Assembly (NCBI RefSeq): GCF_030730905.1
Contig: NZ_JAVAMP010000001.1
Coordinates: 186,001-250,000, forward strand
From: Chengkuizengella axinellae
GTDB lineage: Bacteria; Bacillota; Bacilli; Paenibacillales; KCTC-33759
Direction of reading: 5' to 3'
Length of the DNA: 64,000 nt
In this document: one piece after another, positions 55,957 to 64,000 of the stretch
Layout: every line of letters begins with the position of its first letter
Numbering within the stretch: position 1 is the stretch's first letter
Program-made: the position numbers and the translations under genes
Notes under the pieces: model-generated
What the model was told of the DNA's origin: nothing
What the model saw: only the letters and a program-made list of their open reading frames with translations
The model's database searches: none

Positions 55957-57345
55957 TTGAATAACTCTTCTGAACATGTTCATTTTATCGGGATTGGCGG
56001 TTATGGTATGAGCGCTATTGCGCGAGTTATGCTGGAAATGGGGTATCGTGTTACTGGATCGGATGTGGCCAGTAAAGATTTAACGGATAAATTAATAGCT
56101 AAAGGTGCGGAGGTATTTATAGGTCATAAAGCGAATAATGTCCAAGGTGCGGATATGGTTGTATATTCAACCGCATTGTCAAAGGACAACGTAGAAATGA
56201 TGGAAGCAGAAAAATTAAAAATTCCAGTATTACACAGAGCACAGATGCTAGCAAAGTTAATGAATGAAAAGAAAGGGATCGCCATCGCAGGTGCACATGG
56301 AAAAACTACAACCTCGTCAATGATTGCTCTTGTTATGGAAAATAATCAACTTGACCCCACTTACATTATTGGAGGAGAAATTGTAAACGTCGATAGTAAT
56401 GCAAAAGCGGGTACTGGTGAATTTGTTGTTGCAGAAGCTGATGAAAGTGATGGATCATTTTTACAATATCATCCGTCAATTGCAATTGTTACAAATATTG
56501 AAGCTGATCATTTAGAAAACTATGACGGGGATTTTAAGAAATTGAAACAAGCATATGCTCGATTTTTAAGCCAAGTGAAAGATGGTGGAAAATCGATTGT
56601 TTGTTTGGATGATCCATATTTAGAGGAAATGATACAAGAATTAAATGGGGATATCATCACTTTTGGAATTCATACAGATGCGGATTATAAAGCAACAAAT
56701 ATTCAATTGGGTGATCGTAAAATAAAGTTTGACGTTGAATACAAAGGGAATTTATTAACAAATGTAGAGCTTCCAGTTCCAGGAAAACATAATGTGTATA
56801 ATGCTATGGCTACGTTTATTGTCTGTACCCTTGCTGGTCTATCACCTGAACAAATAGCGAATGAAATTAAGTTTTTCCGTGGAGCTAAACGTCGTTTTCA
56901 AGTTTTAGGAGAAGTCAATGATATTTTAGTCATAGATGATTATGCTCACCATCCTACAGAGATTCAAGCGACTATCTCTGCTGCTAAAGCTACAGATAAA
57001 CGTATTGTTGCAGTATTTCAGCCACAAAGGTATACTCGAACCTACTTTTTATTTGAACAGTTTAGCAAGGCATTTCATGAAGCGGATGAAGTCATTATTA
57101 CAGATATTTACTCACCTGCTGGAGAAAAGCAGATTGAAGGAATTAATTCTGAAAAATTAGTTGAGCTTATTGGAAAAAATAGCAATTCTAACGTTAAGCA
57201 TATTGCTTCCAAAGAGGAAGTTACAGCCTATTTGAGTCAAAACGTCTCTAAAGATGACCTTGTCATTACTATGGGGGCAGGAGATATATGGAAAGTAGCG
57301 GAACAACTGGTGAAAAAATTAAATGGAATAAATGATTTATACTAA
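55957..57345 (+). CDS. murC: UDP-N-acetylmuramate--L-alanine ligase
   Basis: The 462-residue enzyme adds L-Ala to UDP-MurNAc, the first peptide step of the peptidoglycan precursor. It has an N-terminal Rossmann start HFIGIGGYGMSAIARVM, P-loop AGAHGKTTTSSM (around 110), and EADESDGSF and VIDDYAHHPTEI motifs. A TTG start at 55957 is 7 nt after the folC stop, with AGGTTGGTGA upstream; the longer frame to 55900 overlaps folC. A T-rich terminator follows. Confidence 0.95.
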   Translation: MNNSSEHVHFIGIGGYGMSAIARVMLEMGYRVTGSDVASKDLTDKLIAKGAEVFIGHKANNVQGADMVVYSTALSKDNVEMMEAEKLKIPVLHRAQMLAKLMNEKKGIAIAGAHGKTTTSSMIALVMENNQLDPTYIIGGEIVNVDSNAKAGTGEFVVAEADESDGSFLQYHPSIAIVTNIEADHLENYDGDFKKLKQAYARFLSQVKDGGKSIVCLDDPYLEEMIQELNGDIITFGIHTDADYKATNIQLGDRKIKFDVEYKGNLLTNVELPVPGKHNVYNAMATFIVCTLAGLSPEQIANEIKFFRGAKRRFQVLGEVNDILVIDDYAHHPTEIQATISAAKATDKRIVAVFQPQRYTRTYFLFEQFSKAFHEADEVIITDIYSPAGEKQIEGINSEKLVELIGKNSNSNVKHIASKEEVTAYLSQNVSKDDLVITMGAGDIWKVAEQLVKKLNGINDLY

Positions 57346-57359
57346 AATATTGCTTTCAT

Positions 57360-57392
57360 AATACTAGTCCTATGGAGTAGTATTTTTTTTTG
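57360..57392 (+). terminator. intrinsic terminator of murC
   Basis: AATACTA and TAGTATT form a 7-bp stem followed by nine Ts. Confidence 0.8.
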
Positions 57393-57526
57393 ATTTTTTT
57401 ATATTTCTAAAGAATACATTATTTACTTGTAGATTATTTTTTTGCCATTGTGTTATTTTATATATATTCTGTTTCTTTATACATATTTATACATAACCTA
57501 AGGGAGTTAATAAGTATATTATATTA

Positions 57527-57656
57527 TCACGTTCTCATACTGTAAGACTCCCTCTTCTTCAGGGGGGGAGATAACAGCATACTTTCACCTGATAAGGTCA
57601 TCTAACTTTCAGCGGGAGATATAAAAACTTCCACTGAAAGCAAGATTCTCTTGAAT
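57527..57656 (+). repeat. structured dispersed element, copy 2 (full, with terminal hairpin)
   Basis: In order: ATCACGTTCTCATACTGTAA, the hairpin CTCCCTC/GGGGGAG (around 57549-57570), TTTCACCTGATAAGGTCATC, then the hairpin CTTTCAGCGGGAG / CTTCCACTGAAAG (57606-57640) and GCAAGATTCTCTT. It shares its first part with 49181-49269 and its last part with 12532-12578. Layout and compactness suggest a structured RNA or transposon end rather than chance. No transposase gene is nearby. Confidence 0.6.
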
Positions 57657-57929
57657 AAAATTCAATTATAAATAAGCTACTAATTCATAAGCGAGTTTTT
57701 GTTCCTCACATACGAACAATCACTTCATAGAATTCAGTAATAATGAAAACTTGGTTGGAATAAAGTCTTTATTAGGTAAAATTGCAGGATCATAATTTGG
57801 ATTAAGAAAGTAGGTGATCAATCGAAAATTAATATGGCTTATTTGAATTTAATAGTGTATGGTATAGAATATCATACATAATTTACAGTAAGTGTAATTT
57901 TGCTAGTTTATTAGAAAGGAAGTTGGGTT

Positions 57930-59165
57930 TTGAAAAAAATTAGTTTTTTGTTATGTTTAGTTATGTTATCCACATTATTTTCAGCAGTTGCATTTGGAGC
58001 AGAGGAAACAAAAATAGAAGTATGGATTGACGAGGAAAAAGTAGAATTTGAAGAAGAGCCATTTAGTGATAATGGTACAACACTAGTTCCGTTTCGAGTA
58101 TTATTCAGCGAGTTGGGATTAAATGTGAAATGGGACCAAGCAACAAAGACTGTAACAGGAATAAATGACACGATTACGGTTGAATTAACATTAGAAAGTA
58201 ATGAAGCTATTATAAATGGAGAAACGATAGAATTGTTAGTAGCTCCACAATTGGTAAATAATCATACGTTCGTACCTTTGCGTTTTGTAGGAGAAGCTAC
58301 AGGTGCAAGTGTACAATGGGATGGTGCAACGAAAACGATTTCTATTACTAGCCCTGAACCTGAAGTAAACGATGAAGAGTTGATCTTGGAGTTGTTTGAT
58401 CGCTATGTTGCTGCTACAAATGATAGAGATTTAGATGGTTTTTTAGAAGTCTTTAATGAGCAGTATGAAATGCATAGAGATATAGACCTAGAAGAAATAT
58501 CCTCTCATTTTTTTGAAGAGTATGATATTGAAACAACGATGGAAGAATTAGAGATTATTGAAATTGACAATGATGAAGCTATCGTTTTTGCGATTGAAGT
58601 TTATGAAAGAGTAAATGGTGATTTTTATATAGATAATAAGCAGGAAATCATCTATACATTACATAAAAACAAAGATGGACTATGGCAGATTTCAGAAGAT
58701 GAAATTCTAGTATATGAAAAAATAAATTTAGATAAATTAAAAGAGATCAATGCTGAAATCTCAAGTAAAGATGAAAAGAAAATATTAGATACATTAGAAA
58801 AATACTTCCGTGCTTTAGAAGATGGTGATGCAGCGTTATTGGCGTCTACTTTTCATGAGGATTCTATAGTGTTAGAAGAAGATGGAGTATTTGAGGAGAG
58901 TATGGAGTTTTTATTTGAAATTGCAGAATTTGAAGATATTGATTTAGAACATGCTTCTGTAGTTTCCATATCTGATGAGGAATATGCTAAATTGTATGTA
59001 ATTCGTGATATTGAGATAAGTTATTATGATTATGAAAATGACGATACAATATCCGAAAGTGTGGAAGGTTTACATGAAATCTTTCATTTTAAAAAATCAA
59101 AAAATGGAAATTGGAAATTAATGGAATTAGAATCACTATTTGATGAATCTAATATTTTAGAATAA
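57930..59165 (+). CDS. secreted copper-amine-oxidase-N-like domain protein (paralog 1)
   Basis: The 411-residue protein has a signal peptide (cleavage likely after VAFGA). The copper amine oxidase N-terminal-like domain (about 25-135) contains NGTTLVPFRVLFSELGLNVK and the second hairpin NHTFVPLRFVGEATGASVQW, the usual VPxRxxxE pattern found in Paenibacillus envelope proteins. Two tandem alpha+beta domains of about 120 residues follow (from LILELFDRYVAATNDRDLD and from ILDTLEKYFRALEDGDAALL) that look like SnoaL/NTF2-type folds. Very acidic. TTG start after GAAAGGAAG. Function unknown. Confidence 0.85.
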   Translation: MKKISFLLCLVMLSTLFSAVAFGAEETKIEVWIDEEKVEFEEEPFSDNGTTLVPFRVLFSELGLNVKWDQATKTVTGINDTITVELTLESNEAIINGETIELLVAPQLVNNHTFVPLRFVGEATGASVQWDGATKTISITSPEPEVNDEELILELFDRYVAATNDRDLDGFLEVFNEQYEMHRDIDLEEISSHFFEEYDIETTMEELEIIEIDNDEAIVFAIEVYERVNGDFYIDNKQEIIYTLHKNKDGLWQISEDEILVYEKINLDKLKEINAEISSKDEKKILDTLEKYFRALEDGDAALLASTFHEDSIVLEEDGVFEESMEFLFEIAEFEDIDLEHASVVSISDEEYAKLYVIRDIEISYYDYENDDTISESVEGLHEIFHFKKSKNGNWKLMELESLFDESNILE

Positions 59166-59204
59166 TACTAACATTTGAATTTACTAATACTGGAGGATTA
59201 TATT

Positions 59205-60440
59205 TTGAAAAAGACACGTATTATATTCAGCATGATTATACTTTCTCTTATCTTTTCAGCGACTGCAATCGCAGAAGAAGATACAAAGATTCAAGTATGG
59301 ATTGATGGAGAACAAATCCAATTTGAAGAAGCACCGTTTTCAGAAAATGGAACAACACTAGTCCCGTTTCGAGTATTATTTAGTGAGCTAGGGTTGAATG
59401 TGTTATGGGATCAAGAAACAAAAACAGTAACAGGTATTAATGATAATATTAAGGTTGAATTAACGCTAAATAGCAATGAAGCCATTGTAAATGGAGAAAC
59501 CATCCAATTGTTGGTTGCACCTCAATTAGTGAATAACTCTACATTCGTACCGTTGCGTTTTGTGGGTGAATCCACTGGAGCTAACGTGCAGTGGGATGGA
59601 GCAACAAAAACGATTTCTATTATTAGCCCTCTACCTGAGGTCAATGATGAAGAGCTGATTTTGGAATTGTTTGATCGCTATCTTACCGCAACAAATGATA
59701 GAGATTTAGATGGTTTTTTAGAAGTTTTTAATGAGCAGTACGAAGTGCATAACGATATGGACCTTGAAGAAGTATATTCTTATGCTTTTGAAGAAAAGGA
59801 TATAGAAACAACGATGGAAGAATTAGAGATTATCGAAATTGACAATAATGAAGCTATTGTTTTTGCGATTGAAGTGTATGAAAGAGTAGATGGTGGATTT
59901 TATATAGATAATAGACAGGAAATCATCTATACATTACATAAAAACAAAGATGGACTATGGCAGATTTCAGAAGATGAAATTCTAGTATATGAAAAAATAA
60001 ATTTAGATAAATTAAAAGAGATCAATGCTGAAATCTCAAGTAAAGATGAAAAGGAAATCATGAAAGTTTTTGAATCTTTCACTCTTGCATATGAAAAAGG
60101 GGATGCTGAATTATTTGTATCAAATTATCATGAGGATTCAATCATTTTTGATGATTCAATTGATATTGAAGCATTTATGGAAATGATTTTTGAGAATGTG
60201 GAATACAGTTATGATATTGATCATACTTCCATTGTTCAAAAAAGTGATGAAAACAATATTAAATTTCTTGCTATTTACAATTTTGATATGACATTTTATG
60301 ATGATTCAATAAATGAAACTGTAACCGAAGAAGTAGAAAATGTATATGAGTTATTCCATTTTAAAAAAGCAGATGATGGAAGTTGGAAAATTTATTTTGT
60401 TGAAACCATTCACGCTGAATCTGATTTGATTGAAGAATAA
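59205..60440 (+). CDS. secreted copper-amine-oxidase-N-like domain protein (paralog 2)
   Basis: The 411-residue protein has the same architecture as paralog 1: signal peptide ending SATAIAEE, one copper-amine-oxidase-N-like domain, two NTF2-like domains. A 138-bp block (59916-60053) is identical at the DNA level to 58641-58778 in paralog 1, while its N-terminal domain is closer to paralog 3, so it is a mosaic. TTG 59205 follows CTGGAGG; the longer frame from 59175 has no site. Confidence 0.85.
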   Translation: MKKTRIIFSMIILSLIFSATAIAEEDTKIQVWIDGEQIQFEEAPFSENGTTLVPFRVLFSELGLNVLWDQETKTVTGINDNIKVELTLNSNEAIVNGETIQLLVAPQLVNNSTFVPLRFVGESTGANVQWDGATKTISIISPLPEVNDEELILELFDRYLTATNDRDLDGFLEVFNEQYEVHNDMDLEEVYSYAFEEKDIETTMEELEIIEIDNNEAIVFAIEVYERVDGGFYIDNRQEIIYTLHKNKDGLWQISEDEILVYEKINLDKLKEINAEISSKDEKEIMKVFESFTLAYEKGDAELFVSNYHEDSIIFDDSIDIEAFMEMIFENVEYSYDIDHTSIVQKSDENNIKFLAIYNFDMTFYDDSINETVTEEVENVYELFHFKKADDGSWKIYFVETIHAESDLIEE

Positions 60441-60475
60441 TGTGAATGTTTAATAAACAGTGGGGGTATAGAAAA

Positions 60476-61684
60476 TTGAAAAAAACTTTAATTTTATTAT
60501 GTTTCATTATGTTATCTGGTCTATTTTCTTCAGTTGCATATGGTGAAGAAGAATCAAAGATCCAAGTGTGGATTGATGGAGAACAAATTCAATTTGATCA
60601 AGAGCCTTTTTCAGAAAATGGCACAACATTAGTTCCGTTTAGAGTATTATTTAGTGAGCTAGGGTTGAATGTATTATGGGATCAAGAAACAAAAACAGTA
60701 ACTGGTATAAATGACAATATTAAGGTTGAATTAACGCTAGATAGTAATGAAGCTATTGTAAATGGAGAAACCATCCAATTGTTGGTTGCCCCTCAATTAG
60801 TGAATAACTCTACATTTGTACCTTTGCGTTTTGTAGGAGAATCTACTGGAGCTAGTGTAAGATGGGATGGAACAACAAAAACGATCTTTATCACTAGTCC
60901 TGAGCCTAAGGTAAATGATGAAGAGTTGATTTTGGAGTTTTTTGATCAATATGAGGAATTTTATGATGATGAGGATATGGAAATTTTAAGTCTGTTTGAA
61001 GAACAGTATATAGAAGAGTGGTATATTGATGAAGAAATTGAAATGAATTTTGAGATCTTTAATGATGATTTTGAAATAATAGATTTTGAAATTTTAAACA
61101 TTGATGATAACGAAGCGATTGTATTTACTGCAGAAACGTTTGAAAGAAAAGATGGATCATTTTATTTAGATCAAATGTATGAACAAGTTTATACATTAAT
61201 GAAGCATAAAGATGACAAATGGCTGATAAATGATATAGAAATTACCTCATTTGAATACTTCAATTTGGAAGAGTTGAAAGATTCAGATGTAGAGATATCA
61301 AACAAAGACGAAGACCAAATATTAGCAACATTTGATAAATATTTAGATGCTTTTAAAGAGGAGAGTTTCTCCAAACTAAAGACTACTTTTCATGAAGATT
61401 ACCTAGAAATGTTAGATGCTGAATTTATTGAATCCTATTACAAAGAGCTTTTATTTGCTTACTATGATTATACTTATACTAAGGTTGAAGAGGCAAAAGC
61501 AGTGTATGTATATGAAGATGAGATTACTTTTTATATTGAATACACCACAAAATCAACTTATGAGGAAACTGGAGAAGTTGAGATAGAAAGCTACGAGGAA
61601 GTAGTTACATTTAAAAAATCCAAAAGTGGAAAGTGGAAAATAGTAAGCTTTGAAACCGTAGATTATAATATTGAATATGAATAA
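60476..61684 (+). CDS. secreted copper-amine-oxidase-N-like domain protein (paralog 3)
   Basis: The 402-residue protein has a signal peptide (VAYGEE) and an N-terminal domain nearly the same as paralog 2 (SKIQVWIDGEQIQF and ENGTTLVPFRVLF). The two following domains have diverged strongly and are Asp/Glu/Tyr-rich (YEEFYDDEDMEILSLFEEQY), with poor similarity to paralogs 1 and 2. TTG 60476 after GGGGGT. Probably part of an operon with its two paralogs and the S41 protease that follows 29 bp downstream. Confidence 0.83.
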   Translation: MKKTLILLCFIMLSGLFSSVAYGEEESKIQVWIDGEQIQFDQEPFSENGTTLVPFRVLFSELGLNVLWDQETKTVTGINDNIKVELTLDSNEAIVNGETIQLLVAPQLVNNSTFVPLRFVGESTGASVRWDGTTKTIFITSPEPKVNDEELILEFFDQYEEFYDDEDMEILSLFEEQYIEEWYIDEEIEMNFEIFNDDFEIIDFEILNIDDNEAIVFTAETFERKDGSFYLDQMYEQVYTLMKHKDDKWLINDIEITSFEYFNLEELKDSDVEISNKDEDQILATFDKYLDAFKEESFSKLKTTFHEDYLEMLDAEFIESYYKELLFAYYDYTYTKVEEAKAVYVYEDEITFYIEYTTKSTYEETGEVEIESYEEVVTFKKSKSGKWKIVSFETVDYNIEYE

Positions 61685-61713
61685 TAATTAAATAATATTA
61701 AGAGGTGCTAATT

Positions 61714-63174
61714 TTGAACATTAAAAACAACAAACTAACAGTATTAAAATTTGGCTTTATATTTGCAATCGCATTTTCTATGATTTTATCACCATTGAAT
61801 GTTTTAGCAGAAGAAGATGAAACTGAATACGAATATGAACTATATCCATCGGATGCGTTATATGAGGCAGTGGATTATATTGAATACTTTCATTTGGATA
61901 CACCATCACAAGAAGAATTAATAGATCAAGCCATTGAAGGAATGGTTGAGAATTTAAGTGATCCTTACTCTACTTATTTTTCACCAAGTGAGTTGGAAGA
62001 ATTAGATTTATTTAATTATGAGTATGTTGGATTAGGCTTTGAAACTGTAGTTAAAGGTCAAGCTCTCATTATTGATAGAATTTATCCAGATTCTCCAGCA
62101 TTCAATAATGATTTAGTAATAGGAGATATCATCAGCGAAGTTGATGGTACATCAGTAGAAGGACTAACTCAGGAAGAAATGAAGGAATTATTTGAAGGCG
62201 AAGAAGGCAGCGCTATTGAGTTAACCATTGTGAGAGATGGTAAAACAATAAAAGTAGATTTAACAAGAGAACTTGTTTCTTATCCATTAGTTATTAGTGA
62301 AGTGGTTGCCGATGGTGTTGGATATATGAGGCTCTTCGAATTTGCTGAAGGGGCAGACGTTCCATTTGGTGAACAGTTAGATGAATTAGAAGAGACAGGG
62401 TTAGAAACTTTAATTTTGGACTTAAGAGACAACCCAGGTGGTTTAATATATACACTAGAAAATATTGCTAGTCAATTTATGGATAAAAAGATATTAATGT
62501 TTACAAAAGACAATGTAAAAGATATGGATCCAATTGTTATTTTAGATGGTGAAAAGGTTGATTATGAAATCATTATTTTAGTAAATGAAAATACGGCTAG
62601 TGCTTCTGAGGCGCTTTCTGTGGCATTGCAAGAACATGATTTAGCAACTGTTGTAGGACAGCAATCTTATGGTAAAGGCCACATTCAAACTTGGGTTCCT
62701 TTATCTAATGGTGGAGTTCTATCTGTTACATCCTATGAGTATTTCAGTCCAGAAAAAAATACTGTGGATGGTGTAGGTGTGATTCCTAGTGTCGAAGTAA
62801 AAGAACAAATACCACAGCTAATTACTGCTCTACAAATGTCAGGAGTAGAGAATATAGAAATCATTAAAAATGATTTCTCCGTATTAGTGAATGATATTGC
62901 CTTTTATGATGATTTTGAATTTGTTCAAAAAGAAAATGAAGTATTTGTTCCATCTAGAATCTTAGCTGCTTTGGTCAATGGAGAAATTAGTTGGAATCAA
63001 ACAGAAAGAGCAATTGAAATTAAAACGGATGAACAAGAATTGTTACTTCCATCTACGGCGGAATATGTTATTTTACAAGACGGAATTACGTACGTAAATG
63101 TTGATTATTTTAAAGAGTTTTTTGCACAAATGGATTGGAATTTAGTAGATGGTGAACTTACTATTTCAAATTAA
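61714..63174 (+). CDS. C-terminal processing peptidase (S41/CtpA) with C-terminal copper-amine-oxidase-like domain
   Basis: The 486-residue secreted protease has a signal peptide ending NVLAEE, an N-terminal helical region with YSTYFSPSELEEL, a PDZ domain (around 100-185: YVGLGFETVVKGQALIIDRI and GDIISEVDG), and the S41 core with catalytic Ser in NENTASASEAL and Lys in GQQSYGKGHIQT. A C-terminal domain (from NDIAFYDDFEF, with VFVPSRILAALVNGEISW) resembles the domain of the three proteins upstream. That shared module suggests they act at the same wall site, or that the protease processes them. TTG 61714 lies 7 nt after AAGAGGTG. Confidence 0.92.
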   Translation: MNIKNNKLTVLKFGFIFAIAFSMILSPLNVLAEEDETEYEYELYPSDALYEAVDYIEYFHLDTPSQEELIDQAIEGMVENLSDPYSTYFSPSELEELDLFNYEYVGLGFETVVKGQALIIDRIYPDSPAFNNDLVIGDIISEVDGTSVEGLTQEEMKELFEGEEGSAIELTIVRDGKTIKVDLTRELVSYPLVISEVVADGVGYMRLFEFAEGADVPFGEQLDELEETGLETLILDLRDNPGGLIYTLENIASQFMDKKILMFTKDNVKDMDPIVILDGEKVDYEIIILVNENTASASEALSVALQEHDLATVVGQQSYGKGHIQTWVPLSNGGVLSVTSYEYFSPEKNTVDGVGVIPSVEVKEQIPQLITALQMSGVENIEIIKNDFSVLVNDIAFYDDFEFVQKENEVFVPSRILAALVNGEISWNQTERAIEIKTDEQELLLPSTAEYVILQDGITYVNVDYFKEFFAQMDWNLVDGELTISN

Positions 63175-63189
63175 ATCATATTTAGAAAA

Positions 63190-63234
63190 GAACCTTTCCA
63201 GGACAACTAGATTTGAACTGGAAAGGTTTTTTGA
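63190..63234 (+). terminator. intrinsic terminator after the S41 protease
   Basis: AACCTTTCCAG and CTGGAAAGGTT pair over 11 bp and are followed by TTTTGATTTTT. Confidence 0.9.
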
Positions 63235-63336
63235 TTTTTCAGATAAATGATTTACCGATTTCGTTCTTGAACTCATTTATTATTCCAGTTAGTATGGAAG
63301 AAAAGAGATAAGAATTGATTCTTAAGGAGGATATAT

Positions 63337-64000
63337 ATGAGTTGGTTAATTGAACAAGAAATGAGTCAAACAGAATTATCAAAGAAAATGAAAGCGTTTA
63401 TAAATGAACAAGAAATATTGAAACTACCAGGTACACATGATGCAATGGCAGCGCTTATAGCAAAAAAAATTGGTTTTAAAGCTTTATATTTATCAGGTGC
63501 TGCATATACTGCAAGTCGGGGTTTGCCTGATATAGGCATTGTAACATCAACAGAGGTTGCAGAGCGGGCACGTGAATTAGTTAGAACTACAAACCTACCA
63601 ATATTAGTTGATATTGATACAGGTTTCGGAGAAGTAATCAATGTAGCACGTACAGCTAAAGAAATGGTTGAGGCCAAGGTGGCAGCAGTTCAAATTGAAG
63701 ATCAGGTTTTACCTAAGAAATGTGGACATTTAAACGGGAAAAAATTAGTATCACCAGACGAAATGGTACAAAAAATTAAAATGATTAAAACAGCGGCTCC
63801 TACTTTGCTAGTAGTTGCTCGAACAGATGCGAAGTCAGTTGAAGGTTTAGATAGTGCTCTTAAACGTGCCAATGCTTATGTAGAAGCGGGTGCTGATGCC
63901 ATATTTCCGGAAGCTCTGAGCTCAGAAGAGGAATTTATAAAAGCATCAAAATGGATCAAAGCACCGTTGCTGGCAAATATGACAGAGTTTGGAAAAACCC
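63337..64000 (+). CDS. prpB: methylisocitrate lyase (partial, runs off the window)
   Basis: The first 221 residues of a PrpB-type lyase of the isocitrate lyase/PEP mutase family, which splits 2-methylisocitrate into pyruvate and succinate in the methylcitrate cycle for propionate. Signatures are PGTHDAMAALIAKKIGFKAL, LSGAAYTASRGLPD, VDIDTGFGEVINV with the metal-site Asp residues, and the catalytic KKCGH loop. It follows B. subtilis YqiQ (MmgF) closely from the first residue (MSW). TAAGGAGG ribosome site. The 3' end lies beyond position 64000. Confidence 0.95.
   Translation, partial: MSWLIEQEMSQTELSKKMKAFINEQEILKLPGTHDAMAALIAKKIGFKALYLSGAAYTASRGLPDIGIVTSTEVAERARELVRTTNLPILVDIDTGFGEVINVARTAKEMVEAKVAAVQIEDQVLPKKCGHLNGKKLVSPDEMVQKIKMIKTAAPTLLVVARTDAKSVEGLDSALKRANAYVEAGADAIFPEALSSEEEFIKASKWIKAPLLANMTEFGKT

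Noticed and set aside
1-64000. CRISPR arrays, tRNA or rRNA genes, intact insertion sequences or prophage
   Set aside because: No regularly spaced direct repeats of 24-40 bp, no tRNA-like cloverleaf with a TTCRANNC motif and CCA end, and no transposase, integrase or phage structural frames were found on either strand.

Overview
The window is low-GC, Gram-positive chromosomal DNA from an endospore-forming member of the Bacillales. Housekeeping gene order (lonB-lonA-ysxC; hemA-hemX-hemC-cobA/hemD-hemB-hemL; hemE-hemH-hemY; spoVID-valS-folC-murC), strong AGGAGG ribosome sites, TTG/GTG starts, a valS T-box leader and sporulation genes suggest the Paenibacillaceae or a close relative. This is inferred from gene order and protein resemblance only; no 16S gene is present.

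Layout. 1-1.2 kb: ispG. 1.27-1.62 kb: a probable stand-alone structured RNA with its own terminator. 1.67-12.55 kb: a RiPP (ribosomally made, modified peptide) cluster. It holds a 48-residue precursor with a thiopeptide-like leader, a full-length LanB dehydratase, a second small LanB-C/pyridine-synthase-like protein, an RRE-type partner protein, a YcaO cyclodehydratase, a SagB-type azoline oxidase, a MATE exporter and a flavin monooxygenase. Leader and enzymes resemble thiopeptide systems, but the predicted 14-residue core has only one Cys. 12.6-23.8 kb: a eukaryotic-type HisA on the minus strand, lonB, lonA, ysxC, an RND exporter with its TetR regulator, speD behind a structured leader, and a small membrane protein. 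24.1-36.4 kb: haem and sirohaem synthesis from glutamyl-tRNA to haem (coproporphyrin-dependent branch; the final decarboxylase ChdC/HemQ is not here). 36.4-39.7 kb: a TxpA-like type I toxin locus, an orphan small RNA candidate, an AlkC-like DNA glycosylase and an intracellular subtilisin.

40-49 kb: a lineage-specific island of four paralogous lipoproteins with Asp-rich calcium-loop-like repeats, an OmpR-family two-component system and a PQQ-propeller lipoprotein. Three promoters here share 10-bp-phased TTTGTTACC-type repeats about 21 bp upstream of a -10 box, which points to one regulon, probably of the embedded response regulator. 49.3-57.3 kb: spoVID, valS, folC, murC. 57.9-63.2 kb: three tandem secreted proteins with copper-amine-oxidase-N-like domains, plus a C-terminal-processing protease (S41) carrying a partial copy of the same domain. 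The window ends inside prpB (methylisocitrate lyase).

Intergenic DNA carries at least two dispersed repeat families: hairpin-ended CCCCRAAAAGTR elements (five copies) and a larger structured element (two long copies and one terminal-hairpin copy) that may be the debris of a transposon-associated RNA. No tRNA, rRNA, CRISPR array or intact insertion sequence was found.
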